Shown here piece by piece: positions 10,450 through 21,960 of a DNA stretch of 64,000 nt. The notes beneath the pieces are model-generated. The model saw only the letters and a program-made list of their open reading frames with translations. It was not told where the DNA came from and did not search any database. The position numbers were made by a program, and so were the translations under genes. The stretch spans positions 1-64,000 of the forward strand of contig JAAVTG010000128.1 in assembly GCA_011947345.1 (NCBI GenBank), written 5' to 3'. The stretch is from Phytophthora quininea. Lineage: Eukaryota; Oomycota; Peronosporomycetes; Peronosporales; Peronosporaceae. How positions within the stretch are numbered: the first letter of the stretch is position 1; each line of letters opens with the position of its first letter.

Positions 10450-13400
10450 ATGGAAACCTTTGAGAGAGACCCAAACCGGAAACCCAAGCGCCGAAAGCAT
10501 CGACGGAAGCGAAAGCGTCGTCTGAAAGAGCAGGTCGAGGCCTACGCGCCGAGCTCAGCTGATCCAGAAGAGATGGAGGGTTTACCGACTCTAATTGTAC
10601 CGGACGACCCCGAGACGGGCGACATCGAGCGACCTGAGACCCCGCCGCCGATCGAGATCGACGAGCAGCGACTCCTGAATAACACCGTGCAACTACCCGT
10701 CAAGTTGCAGCCGATCGAATCGCAGACTTTTGCCGGATCAAAACCACCCACAGATCGTGAAACAGCTTCCAAGACGACAACTCCACGCGTGTACGACGTA
10801 CAAGATGAGCCTCTACTCCCAGGATCCGTGCACGCGACACCCAGAGAGTCCTTTGTGTTGGAGCAGCCGAACAATGTCCAAGAGCCTGTGGCTGTGAATG
10901 AGCAAGACGTTTATCAAGACCCTGCCATTGTCACCATTCCTGATGCAGACACCACAGCCATTGCAAGACCCTCGTCAACTCGGGCGGCTTCACTCAACAG
11001 CAAAGATTACAAGGCGATGGCCAAGCTCGCAGCCGCAACAGCAAAGCAAGACCGACTCGCCGCTGGCAACAAGTCCGTCTTTGACGCCAACATGAGCGAC
11101 ATTGCTGAACTGGGCATCGGACTGCAGCTTTACTTCCTCTTGGTCAAGTACTTAGGCTGGGCGTTCCTAGTTATGGGGATAGTGTCTTTACCAGCTATCG
11201 TGGTGAATTACTTTGGCCACGGAGTCACGGCCAAAATGGTCGATCCCTTACAACTGGCGTACGCATCTCTGGGGAACCAAGGCGTTAATCCAGACATCGC
11301 TTCGGACCCGACGGAATGTCTTCCTGTAGGTGACATCGACTGTACCGGAGCGACTATTAACACTCCGTTCACTTCTGACCCAGACAAAGTCGCGTGGATC
11401 GTGACGGCAAGCGACGCCATTTATTCGTTTGTGTTTCTTGTGGTGTATCTCGCTTTCCGTCGGCATTCCAAGCGAGCAATCGAGACGCATCAGAACGAAC
11501 ATCTCACGCCTGCAAAGTATGCCGTTTTTGTGCGTGGTTTACCTCCGGATGCTACCGCCCGGGAGGTGTTGGATCACTTTAATTCACGCTACGATCCTAC
11601 CCAAGAGGAACAGTATTCTCCACTGTGGTTGGGGTGCTGTTGGCGACGACGACGTCGAGTCAAGCGCTCGCTGTCGAAAGGAGCAGTCAATTGCAGCGTT
11701 GTGAACAACCTCGACCATCTAGCTCAGCACGATGATACGGCAAAGATTAACGATAAATTTGATCAGAACCAAATGTACTTGGGCACGTGGATCGCCGAAG
11801 TCAGCATCGCACACCCGACTGGAGGTTTATTACGAACGTTTCTGGCGATGGAAGCACTAACTCGCAAGATATCCGACGCGCAAGCGCTTGTAGCAATTTT
11901 GACGAAAGAAAAGGAAGAAGCTACGATCGCACTGCAGAATTGGACCCCACCACCAGGCAAGAAGAACCCGAAAAGACCAAAGTCGAGCTTCAAGCCAGCT
12001 GATGAATTGCTACTACAGAACACGACGAAAACGTTGGAGCGATTACAGACAGCGATGACCAAGAAAACGGGCAAGTTGAAAGCTCTGAAGCAGGCCAATC
12101 AGCAGATGCAAGAAGAGCAGAAACGGCAAAAGAGGAAGAAGCGGCTGCAGCAGCAGCAGCAGCCTCCGAGACTGCAGTCGCTGATCCAAAAGCCAAAGCT
12201 AAAGCCAAACCTAAGCGCAAGAAAGCACCGGCTGCGAAACCCTTTGACCTGACGGCATGCGAATGTGCGTTTGTAGTTTTTAACAACTTGGAGTCTCGAC
12301 GGCGCTGTCTGCAGGACTATCGACGATCGCACCAATGGCTGCCGAACAAATTCCAACCCAAGGCGCTTCGTTTTCGTGACGGGAAGTTCCGACTTACAGT
12401 CGTCGGTGCCCCGAGCCGAGTAACATTTTGTGGGAAAACCTGGAAGTGACGACCAAGTCCCGACGACTACGACGCAGCTTCACTTACTCGGTGACGTTCT
12501 TCTTGCTGTTGATTTCGGGTGCCATCATTTCGGCGGCGCAATCCGCGCAACAAACGTTCAAAGATAAGGCCCCACCCGCAGAACTGTGTGCAGTTACTCT
12601 ACCGGAGACGTTCTACGCAAGTCCAGACTACGACAAGCACAAACTTACATGGCAACTAGAGTGGAACCCCAACGCTACGTGCACAGCGGGAGATAGTGGT
12701 GAAGAACGGTATCACATCGCGTATACCAACGGCATCGTGAACGAAATCAACGTCCGAAGCCCATCGTCACCCGTGAATCAACTTCACCGCTGTGTAGACC
12801 CGTGCGTATCGGAGAAGTCGAGTACCAAGTGCAATACGTTGGCGTGCTTTGATGGCGTGGCCCGCACGGAAACTGGCGAGAGTTGCGAGACGTACCTTGC
12901 CAGCCACGTACTCTACTGTTTCTGCACGGCTCAACTCCAGACAAGCATCACGAACTTGGGGCTGGTCAGCGGGCCTCAAGATCTCTGGAATAAGTATGTC
13001 CCATGCCGTGGTTTCCTCACAGACTTCTTGGCGAAAAATGTCTTCATCGTGATCGCTTCCGCCGTGGTGGTTGTTGTCAACCTTGTGCTGAAAACGACGT
13101 TACGTGGGTTTGCTTCGTTCGAGCGGCACACTAGTGAGTCGGCTAAGGCTTCCGCCCTCGCTCTTAAAATGTTTGCAGCACAATTCCTCAACACTGCCAT
13201 CATTGTTCTCGTTGTGAATGCTGCGCTGAAGCTGAACTCGGTCCCGGTCTTGGGGGAGTTGTTCCGGGGTAAATACAACGACTTCCAGCGAGATTGGTAC
13301 CCGACCGTGGGCATGGGAGTCACCATGACCATGCTTATCAACGCCATCGTGCCTCAGTTGATACTTTTCCTGCAGATCGGAGTCCTCACTCCGCTCAAGC

Positions 13401-14791
13401 GTTGCCTCGCACGGCGTCACGTTCGGACTCAAGAGAAGATGGATCAACTTTACGCTGGCCCCACCTTCGACTTGGCTGTGCGGTATCCGATGGTACTTAA
13501 CTCGGTGTTTGTGACGCTCGTCTTTTGTGGAGGTTCACCAGTTCTGCTGTTCATCGCGTGCTTGGCTTGTACGGGGACTTTTTGGCTGGATAAGCTGTCG
13601 TTGCTGCGGCTGTACAGTGTGAAAACTGCGTACGACGAGGATCTTGGCGAAACTGCGCTGGGACTGCTTCCATGGGCGCTCGTAGCTCACCTGGCATTCT
13701 CCTCTTGGATGTATGGCAACACGGATCTGCTAAAAGCGCCAACGTTAAAACTTACGTGGATTTTCAAGCTCTTTGGCCTGAGCATAGACGGCGCCACGAA
13801 CACCCAGCAGTTGTACAACAATCTGCTTGCTCAGGCGGAGTCGTTCGACCCTCTCGGCCAACATGGATTCATCGTCAAAGTCGTGCACGCCAACGTCATG
13901 CTGATCTTTATCCTGTTCGTGCTTGTCGTCATTGGAATTTTGCTGTCCGCGGTCTGGGTTAACGTGCTCCTCCCCGTCCTGCGTCAAACATTGGGCCGTA
14001 TCCTCATTGCACTCTGGAAACGTATCCGTCCACTCTTCAGATTTTGTCGCTGCCGATGCTCGTGCTTTCGTCGTCGCCGTAAAAATGCTGTCAAACCCAC
14101 ACCGCTACCTGGCGATGCAGTAACCAAAGATCCACCTAGTTGCTCGTCAAAAGTAGCCGTGGAAGCGCCTTTGTCGGACATACCAACAAATTCCACAACA
14201 CCAGGAAAAGAAGACGGGAGTGCTGAGGCAGCTCAGCTTTTAGTAAGGAAATCTGTTGCGGCTACGACGGCTTGGGCTTCCGAACCAGGTACTGCCGTTG
14301 CAGACAACGCCACACCAGTAGCCACGGTGAAATCTCCCAGGTCGGCCAGATCAGCTCCGATCGAAGTCATCCTGCCCGAATTCACAGACTTTTTCCGCAA
14401 GTCGGTGGCTCATAAATTCCGACCGGACGCGAAACTTGGCTTTAAACGCGATCCCGATCGCCCCACGGAGCTGGTGCGGCAATGGCAGGAGGAGACCATC
14501 AGCAACGGCTTCAAACGAAAACCTGGCGAGTCCATGCGAACTTGGGAGGCTATTCAAGCACCGGTTAAAACTTACGCGATCGAGGCGAATGCCAAGTACC
14601 GACTGGCTGTCGCGGAACTGGTAGCAGCTTCCAAGCGCGCTCTCACCGTCGCAGCAGAAGCGAGACCCGAAGTCGCCCCAAATAATGTCGACATCTCTGC
14701 AGCACCGGAAGCCTCAGCGATAAAGGACGAGCCAGCGGGAAATGTGGACTCTGACCCTGCTGTTGAATCTACGCCTGCAGCCCAACCGTAG
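10450..14791 (+). CDS. OSCA/CSC1/TMEM63-family cation channel with long cytosolic extensions
   Basis: Diagnostic features are the paired-helix N-terminal membrane region, the RRM-like cytosolic segment starting YAVFVRGLPPDATAREVL, the LWENLEV motif just before the second membrane bundle, and at least nine further hydrophobic segments up to about 13970. OSCA/TMEM63 proteins are mechanically or osmotically gated, calcium-permeable channels, usually 700-1000 residues. This one is about 1447. Additions are a strongly basic N-terminus (KPKRRKHRRKRKRRLK), a disordered acidic segment, a Gln/Lys/Ala-rich helical insertion in the cytosolic loop, and a C-terminal tail of about 250 residues. Frameshifts at 12128-12131 (AAAA) and 12426-12429 (TTTT) are each closed by one base and the corrected length is divisible by three. 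Confidence 0.85.
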
Positions 14792-14886
14792 ACCATAGAA
14801 AGATTCCTACACAGCCACAACCTCCATGGGATATTTATTAGTCCAATAAAACCTCCCTTCACTGGGAATCGAAGATGAAGACCGCA

Positions 14887-15231
14887 TCACTTGGCCTCCG
14901 CCATCGTGTAGAAGCCTTGCGCATACTTCTTCCCAAAATCAGCAGCCGATTCAGGCGGATGCTTCAACGCCTTCCTAGGACTTTCATCCAGTTCCTGTCG
15001 CGGTTCAAAGCAAAAGTTCTCAGCATCGCTAGCGCTTAAACGCATCGCTCTTACCTCGAAGATGGCCTCGATGTCCCCGTCAAACTTCTCGTAGAGGGCG
15101 GCGACCTTGGTAGCAATTTGCGGGTCGTACTCGAGCGAGTCCGAGTGTTCACGCGTGCCTTTCGTCGTGTGCAGCCCTTTGCTGGCCTTGTCCAGCTCCG
15201 ACTTAGACACTGCAGATCGATTCGCCTCCAT
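14887..15231 (-). CDS. Small uncharacterised protein (114 residues)
   Basis: This intact short frame begins MEANRSAVSKSELDKASK, is rich in charged residues, and has a central helix-like part (IATKVAALYEKFDGDIEAIF) and an ending FGKKYAQGFYTMAEAK. There is no signal peptide, membrane segment or domain I recognise. Its composition is that of a real soluble protein rather than a shadow frame. It lies 95 bp from the stop of the channel gene in convergent orientation. It could be a conserved oomycete protein of unknown role. Confidence 0.55.
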   Translation of the reverse strand: MEANRSAVSKSELDKASKGLHTTKGTREHSDSLEYDPQIATKVAALYEKFDGDIEAIFEVRAMRLSASDAENFCFEPRQELDESPRKALKHPPESAADFGKKYAQGFYTMAEAK

Positions 15232-15509
15232 TTCTCTTGATCTGTCTACTCCTTCCTGATTTTCTTGAATAAATCTTGGCTAATGTGAAGCGACGCAGAC
15301 TCTACAACTGGATCGCAAAAAAACGTTTGAAAAGACTTCCAGCTAATGAGCATTTCTGCCTTTGATTATTTGTCAACTTGCTTGTGCCATGCTGATGATC
15401 GATCGTTCATAAATATCGTCGGACTCATATTCGCTCACGTTGATCCCTCTTCACTCAATCTGCTTTTCTTCGGCGGCAGTATCTGCTGGTGTATCCTCTT
15501 CTTTCTTGT

Positions 15510-16540
15510 CTACCGAAACCCCTTTACTGCTTCCTCTGCATCGTCTCCCTTTTCAGCACCAGAAATCTCTGTATCTTTCGCATTCTCAACATCTTCGTCA
15601 GCTTCCTCACTCTTCTCTTCCTCCTCTTCCAACTCCTTCAGCACCGTCGGCGAGGCAAACTTCGGTTCCTCCTCATCTTCGGATCCAGACTCATAGAACG
15701 CCGCCAGTTGATCGGGGTCCGCCGTCACTACGAGCTCTACCAGGTCCAAACTCTCCTGCGCAGCTGCATCTGACACTGCACTCGCCTCCTTCGCAGCACT
15801 ACCTCCATGATGCGCCACCAGCGTCTGATACGTCCTCAGATCGTTGTAAAGGCACTCGCCAACTTCTGGCGCCGCATCTCCAGCAGCTCCCGCTTTCGGC
15901 TCTCCGACTCCATCGCAATTGAAGCCTCGAACATCTCCAGCTCCTGCTGCTGCTGCGCTGCAAAGTCTGCGTTTTGTCTGGCCGCACTCTCCTCACAGCG
16001 CTGCACCAGCAAATTCTCGACATCCTCAGCGTCTTCAGCCACTTTGAGCACCAGAGCTCTCACTCCAGCCAGTTGCTGCTTGACTCTGGCCACCAAGTGG
16101 AAGTTCTGGGTCAGGAACTGCTCACTAGCTGCTTGGTTCTGCAGAGTAGCTCGAGATTTTGCCAGAGCATTGCTCAGTTCATGCCCCCTGTAAAAAAATA
16201 TACATGTTTATCGTAACTTTGTCAATATGGAAAGGATTTCACTAATTGTTTGGCTGGTTCTAGTGCACTTTTACCTGTTGAGGAGTTGGATGTGGTTCTG
16301 CACTGCCTTGTTGTGTTCTTCTTGCTGGACGCGCAAGAACTCGGAGCCTTCATTGCGTTGTGGGAATGACGGCGCTTGAGGCTCCGAGACTGCGGGAACG
16401 GAAGGCTGAGGAGTGGGTTCTTGAGAGGAGGAGCTGAAGGGAGCGCTGCGGCTGCTAGACAGCTGCAGCTCGCGGTCCAGCGCCGACGAGAACTCGCGGG
16501 ACTTGGCCACGACGTACTGGAAGCCGAGCATATTGGACAA
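15510..16540 (-). CDS. Dysbindin-like BLOC-1 complex subunit
   Basis: Corrected and spliced, the product has 314 residues. Exon 1 (16540-16275) is Ser/Pro-rich after MSNMLGFQYVVAKSREF. Exon 2 holds a long coiled coil with ELEMFEASIAMESESRKREL, then RQKLASAFYNDLRTYQTL, then the short helix DPDQLAAFYESGSEDEE. This order (coiled coil, ExxF-type helix, then a leucine/phenylalanine motif before an acidic tail) matches dysbindin, a subunit of BLOC-1 in lysosome-related organelle and endosomal trafficking. The intron is 16188-16274. A frameshift near 15842 closes with one T. The acidic C-terminus ends EEAVKGFR. The family call rests on motif order by eye, so it is moderate. Confidence 0.6.
16188..16274 (-). 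other. Intron of the dysbindin-like gene
   Basis: 87 bp on the minus strand, beginning GTAAAAG and ending in a T-rich tract and TTTACAG. Removing it joins QLLNR to GHELSNALAKSRATL in one frame, giving a continuous coiled coil. Confidence 0.8.
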
Positions 16541-17224
16541 CTCAGTTTCTTAAAACTAGCTGCAGGTAATGTAACTATTTGAAGTTCTTTAAATGAGGGC
16601 TCCTTTGAGCATAAATGAACGTAGCAGCCTCTATATAACGACCCTCCACAATTCAGACTGTATCAAGTAAATTTTTGTTATTGTTGCGATTAAGGCGACT
16701 ACGCTCGAGGCGCGCTATGCAGTAACTTCGCCTACAGACAATAGGGCACGCCTACAGCAGAACCTACGGTAGCTACCTACGTATCAAATAAATTAGGAAA
16801 AAAACACGAATCAACTGCTTGTAAATTTTCTTGCCAGTGTTCAAAAAGGCAGCGAATTCTCGCGAGACCGCAGCAATTAACGAACTCACTAACCGACATA
16901 TGTCTTCCTAAAAGCACGTTAGCAAACTATTAGTTTTAAATAATAGTTTGTATTACGTAGCATTATGCAATAAGGTTGTATTTGTGCACAGGTAGGATTG
17001 ATTGCCGCTTTGAGCATCACGCGATCAACTTTAGCGTCTTCAGGAATTCATCGCAAAAGACGACGCACTTCCTCTCGTACGCACTCAACTCCGAATCACT
17101 AAGTTCCAGAATGTTCGCGCGAATAGCGTTGGCAGCACACAATATTTGCAGGAACCGATTGTGTTGATCATCCGACGTCCACTCGTCCTAATTCCTGAAA
17201 AACGTTTGCTCCCGCAAATCGGCA
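16541..17224. other. AT-rich intergenic region with a perfect hairpin
   Basis: No gene is supported here. The stretch is AT-rich and contains a perfect inverted repeat at 16923-16950: two 10-bp arms (CAAACTATTA and TAATAGTTTG) around an 8-bp loop. This may be the relic of a small transposable element, but no target duplication is obvious. Confidence 0.45.
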
Positions 17225-17894
17225 CTAGCTCACCCTCAAAGCCGACAGAATAACATTATCCACGATCCTATACAGTTTCTGTTTTTTTTCAGCTGTCTTC
17301 GACTCCAAATTGGCAGAGTGATTGAGGAATTTGTCGAGTTCCTCAATTGTAAGACGGTCCTCGCAAGGCAGCATATTTGTCTGGTACACACCAACAGCGA
17401 GGCCGATTATGTGCGCTTTTGAAGCTCTGTCTTTTGGCTTTCTTGGAAGACTTGCGTACACCTTTGGGGTGGCAGTCTCTGCGAATAGGTCGCTCTTCTG
17501 GTTCTTCCGTGATCGCAACGAAGCAAGACTTCCTCCCTCGTTGAACACACAGTCACAAACCATGAGCAGCTCGACAACCTGAGGTTTGGATCTGTGATAT
17601 TTTTTGCAGTCCTCGGCTTGTTCGTCAGCATAACGAGTTTGCTTCCGCTGGGGCCAAGATTGTCGCAAACCCACATGAAGAAATCGTGGACAAATGGACT
17701 GCTGTCCGCCCGCTTCTGGATCAGTAGTGCTGGTGTCGGGTAGAACTGCTTGTAATATGCGAGGATGAACTTAAAGAACTTATCTTCCGTTTAGGAAGGA
17801 ATTACGAAGAGTTTATACTAATCTCTGGAGCTATCGCCTAGAAGTTGGGTCTCTTTCTGCATACCATATAAGCACCCTGGACGGTCCCAAACAT
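17225..17894 (-). pseudogene. Broken gene for an unrecognised protein
   Basis: Minus-strand fragments read in order MFGTVQGAYMVC, then KFFKFILAYYKQFYPTPALL, HDFFMWVCDNLGPSGSKLVM, and finally VVELLMVCDCVFNEGGSLAS through to LYRIVDNVILSALRVS at 17225. The amino-acid usage is protein-like. The frames are linked by at least two shifts and a stop near 17795, and part of the break could be an unspotted intron. I do not recognise the family. It has no close partner in the window. It may be a transposon-derived or decayed host gene. Confidence 0.4.
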
Positions 17895-18241
17895 AGTTTT
17901 CGCGGTGCTGAAAATAAAAGACCGAATTGGCAGCGCAATCTTTACTTGACTACCACGGCAATCACCGATTGCCGATTGCCAATCGGCAGAGGGTTCTCAA
18001 CCAACTGCTGTGAATTGTGGATATTTTTCTACTCCGTGCGGTGCAGCTCCAATAACGGAGCCCAATCCAGTTCGCCAGCTGGAGTGTTCCCAAACCCGTT
18101 TCCAACCAAGTCGGCTCTTATCCTCATTATTTTCGATCGACAGCATTCACGAGCACAACCTGCGCATGCTCGCGCGTGGGTACCGCGAGAACGGATCGAT
18201 TCGACGGGAACTGGCGGCAATTTATTTATCGGATCATGGTC

Positions 18242-20043
18242 ATGACATGGGCCTACATGGGTCTGACGTCCGTGCTTCTCTCCAACATGTCGTCGCTGCT
18301 GATCGTCATCAAGTTGTCTCGCGACTGGGACTTCCGCGTGTCCAGCGTGCGGTGGCTCTTCCTCACGTTCTTCGTCTACATTTGGCTCTACACTCTCGGA
18401 CGCGCAAGTTATTATCTGTGGGTCGTCATGCTGCCGACAAAGAGTTCGTGGACGGCAACAACCCAGTCCGATTGACCACCAAACAGCTCGACCAGCTCGG
18501 TATTTACGCCACGACCGACCTCGTCGCCTCTCACCAGCCATTTCCGACGTCGATTTTGTGCTTCTGCGACGTCATGCACTTCGCCACAGCGTTTTGGGTC
18601 ATGCCGTTAACCTACGAACTGTCCAAGATTGCAGCCAAGTCGATGGACCGAGGCACCGTCAAGGAGAAGGCGAAAATCTCGCTGTATGCAGTTCTAGGAC
18701 ACTCGTTGATCGCGTGCTTTATGATTGTCGAAGTGGTGCTGTCAATCATGGCTGGGGGCTATGCCAGAACCACGTATCGCCTCGCGTTGGCCATTTACGT
18801 CATGCAGCTGATCACACTGGTGTACATGATGGTGGTGCTGTTCCTGCTCAAATGCAAGGGGCGAGATGTCGAGTCGATTAACGGCCATTTCGAGGCTTCG
18901 CCCGTGTATAAGCGACTCAAGTGGATCATGTTCGCCTACGCGTTCTTCGCATTCCAGTATGAACTCACCTCAGTGTTCACCTATGTACATACGCCTCGAG
19001 ACCCGGCGGTGCTGAGCTACATTGGCCTCAGCCAAGTCATGTATAACATGACAGGGTTCGCTCTCGCACTATGCACTGGATGCAGCTTGCCGTGTGCTTT
19101 ACGGTTTTGCAGTTGGTGTATACCTGATGAAGTTCTCATCCAACTCGTTGTCGATTCCAACCGCGGTGAAGTTCCTTGTATGGATGATCGGAACACCGTC
19201 GAGCCGCCAGTTTTAAACCCCGTGTTTGTCGTGACCGACATTGAGTCTTCCAGTGCTTTGTGGGGTATCGACGATGGCAAGATCATGCAGCGTGCTACGG
19301 AAGTCCACGACAATGTGATGCGGTCCTTGTTGAGACCGTACCGTGGCTATGAAATCACCACGGCCGGAGACTCGTTCCAATTGGCGTTCCACACGATCCG
19401 CGAGGCTGTCGGGTATTGCCTCGACGTTCAGCTTCAATTGTTAGCAGCCGACTGGCCGAAAGAGCTTCATGGTTTGGTGCCTGCCACTAAAAAGCGTCGA
19501 GCCGGACATCGAGTTATTTTCCGAGGACTTCGAGTTCGTATGGGCATTCACGACGCTATGGGCTCGGATGGACATTTGCATCACAGTCCTCACGCTGTGA
19601 CGGGCAAAACTGTTTACACTGGAGCGTCCGAAGTCATTGCAAGCGAAGTTGGTGATGTGGGTGCTGGCGGACAGATTTTGGTGACGAGACGGATCGCAGA
19701 CTGGCTGATGACCAACAACGACGTGCTGCCCATGAACTACACGATCGATTATCTGTGCGACTACATGGTCCCTCAAGTCAGCATGAATGTCGCGGTTTAT
19801 GAAGTGCTGCCCGACGAGCTGAGCAAGCGCAGGAAGATTTTTGCGCAGGACCAGAACAGCCGCATCCCTCACGTTGCTAACCAAACTGCTTCGGGCTCTA
19901 CCATCATTGAAAGCGGATTGGAGACTCCTGTCGGCTCGCCAACGATGTGGTTCCACACACCACGAACGCCCGAGAGGAGTACCCGGAAGCTGTTGTTTTT
20001 GTCGTCCAGTCAGATGAGTTTGCAGTCGGGTGCTAGTAGGTAG
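18242..20043 (+). CDS. 7TM protein fused to a class III cyclase homology domain (family copy 3)
   Basis: The start at 18242 (MTWAYMGLT) fits the family pattern; open sequence upstream in another frame is not part of the gene. One frameshift at the AAA near 18440 (MLPT to KEFVDGNN) closes with one base, giving 600 residues. It is closest to copy 1: shared WDFRVSSVR, LCFCDVMHF, KIAAKSMDRG and GRDVESINGHFEASP. Seven membrane segments are followed by the cyclase domain with both metal aspartates (VVTDIESSS, ITTAGDSF) and Thr/Val/Val/Glu at the four purine and transition-state positions (GKTVYTGASEVIASE). The C-terminal tail of about 70 residues is Ser/Thr/Pro-rich, a plausible phosphorylation region. 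It lies 8 kb from copies 1-2 and 4 kb from copies 4-6. Confidence 0.88.
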
Positions 20044-20246
20044 GTGTTTCTTTGATGTACAATTAGTGCCGTTCGTGACGTCGATAAAATATTATTTACC
20101 TAGCATTCCTCATTCTTCAGTGCTCTTCCTCTCATTGTCCTAAAGACGGCTTCGTGCTTTGTTGCCGACAAGGGCTCTAACTGACGCGTCTCCCTCTTTC
20201 CTAACCTTTGGCAAAATGGATCTGTCTTACGAAACTGCACTCTTCT

Positions 20247-21341
20247 CTAGATGTGCAGCCCTGGCTTCCGCTTCAGCTCGTCTCGCAGACCCAGCGAGAA
20301 GCAGCCTCGCTCCACCATTTGGTGCGGCGGCACGAAGGAAGCCGACAGCGGCTGCACGACGTTGTTGTCTTCGCCGTCGTCCAGCTCGTCAAAATCTCGA
20401 TACCGCTGCAGCTCCGGTCGCCGCCTCTCCGAGCTCCTAAATACGTTCTTCTTGGCGTTGGAGTCGCCGCCTTCGCCGTCGAACTCCATCTTAAATATGT
20501 CGTCATCGTCATCGTTCTCTGTGGTCGTAGGCTCGTCGTCCTCCGTGTCTTCGTACTCTTCCGCGATGACTTCATACGGCCGCGAAGACTTCCTATTCCT
20601 ACTGGTTGGGATGGTCATGCTAACACCTGAGCCATGATTCCCACCACGGCGCTTTTCACTTTCCAGTGGCCAGTTACCATTGCCTAACATCACGGACGGC
20701 TCTTCCCACGACAGCAACTGCATCATCGGCTGCTGGTCCGTCGATCCCTGGAAATCGTTGCTACTTCCCCGTCGTCGACGTGAAGACGAGTCTCTTCTCT
20801 CTGACAATTTATCAGCTCTGGACGGGATTTCCGTCGGCGACGTCACGGAAGTTCCTGTGGGGATCTCAATCGGCGCCGACACATGATCCACCGTTACTAC
20901 GTCACTGTGTGGGGTCTGTCTCCTAGCTCGGAACAAGTGCTGCCGCATGCCAAACACATAGGTCGACGGCTTCTCGTCCTTGTGGGACTTAGTGGACGAT
21001 CCGGACCGACTAGAGCTCTGTCTCGCCGACGTGTTGGTCGACACGGACGATGGTTCCCGACTCACGGGTCTGCTTGGCACCTGGTCCTGCGCTCTCCTCC
21101 TGGTAGTCGTCGCTTGGTCCTGCGTTCTCCTCCTATCATGGTGTCTCCGCTCTCCATTAGAGGCATGTCGGGTCCTCGTGGACGTGGCCAAGTCCGGCGT
21201 GAAGATATTCAACGCCCGAAGGTAGTTGGCGCGCCAGTTCTTGTTCTTGTTGGCGTTAACCGCCAGTCGCTGGCTGCTGTTGGCCATAGCTCCCGAGAGC
21301 GGGTTCTTGTGGTAGTGGTGCTCGTCTCCGCTGGTCGTCAT
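20247..21341 (-). CDS. Intrinsically disordered protein of unknown function
   Basis: An intact 364-residue frame starting MTTSGDEHHYHKNPLSGAM. It is dominated by Ser, Arg, Thr, Asp and Glu, with RS/RD-like stretches, an acidic patch (ENDDDDDIFKMEFDGEGGD) and a few hydrophobic short motifs such as MQLLSWEEPSVMLG. There is no signal peptide or membrane segment. Such composition is typical of scaffold or nuclear regulatory proteins, but no domain is recognisable. It converges on copy 3, with 203 bp between stops. Confidence 0.6.
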   Translation of the reverse strand: MTTSGDEHHYHKNPLSGAMANSSQRLAVNANKNKNWRANYLRALNIFTPDLATSTRTRHASNGERRHHDRRRTQDQATTTRRRAQDQVPSRPVSREPSSVSTNTSARQSSSRSGSSTKSHKDEKPSTYVFGMRQHLFRARRQTPHSDVVTVDHVSAPIEIPTGTSVTSPTEIPSRADKLSERRDSSSRRRRGSSNDFQGSTDQQPMMQLLSWEEPSVMLGNGNWPLESEKRRGGNHGSGVSMTIPTSRNRKSSRPYEVIAEEYEDTEDDEPTTTENDDDDDIFKMEFDGEGGDSNAKKNVFRSSERRRPELQRYRDFDELDDGEDNNVVQPLSASFVPPHQMVERGCFSLGLRDELKRKPGLHI

Positions 21342-21744
21342 GTGGTCCCTAGAGCCGGCAGCTACAAAGTCAAGCAGCTCTTCCAGACTCCAGTCGAAAG
21401 GAGCTCTTGCGCTCTCTCCCTTGGACGAGACCTGCTGCTTACAGGCCTATAGCCACCTGTTTCGGCTAACCCTGTCGCCTGTGGAGTCTTCTGTTGGACG
21501 CGTCTGTTCCTGCCGTGGAGATTCTTGTGGGTATTGCCGTATTGGAACGGGGTCTAACGACTGGCCGGGGCGGCTCTCTGCCCGGTCGATTTGCTTGTGT
21601 TCTAGGGCGTCAATTCGGCTGGCGCGTGGCTATATGAAGAGATTACTGAGTGGCGTACACGTGAGAGCAAGCAGAGATGGCGTGGGGAAGCTTGGGGCGC
21701 GAGCGTTGAGCGATTAGTAGGGGCTTCTGGGCTCCATCGATCCA

Positions 21745-21960
21745 ATCTCGAAATGGAGCCGCAGCAGCACACTGGCGCTCGCTCTGCGACGAGAAAGGAC
21801 GCTTTTTCACGTTGGGAAAAAGCGGAGACCGAGACCGAAAATTGTTGCGCGCGCGCTCGACATCCAGTCGATTGCCCCGTGCGTGGCGTGCGGCATGCAA
21901 CGCGGTCGCCGGCCAGCTCCTCTGTTGGTTCTGTTTTCGGTTGGTCTGCAGAGCCTCGTT
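21745..21960 (+). repeat. Left arm of a long inverted repeat
   Basis: About 216 bp. Read on the plus strand it matches the minus strand of 23297-23502 with clearly high similarity (by eye roughly nine bases in ten), including ATCTCGAAATGGAGCC at the outer end and a shared GCGCTCGACATCCAGTCGAT block. Confidence 0.8.

Noticed and set aside
18010..18241. N-terminal extension of 7TM-cyclase copy 3
   Set aside because: The open sequence is in the frame used after the 18440 shift; the membrane segments up to 18440 lie in another frame, which starts at the conserved M-x-W.
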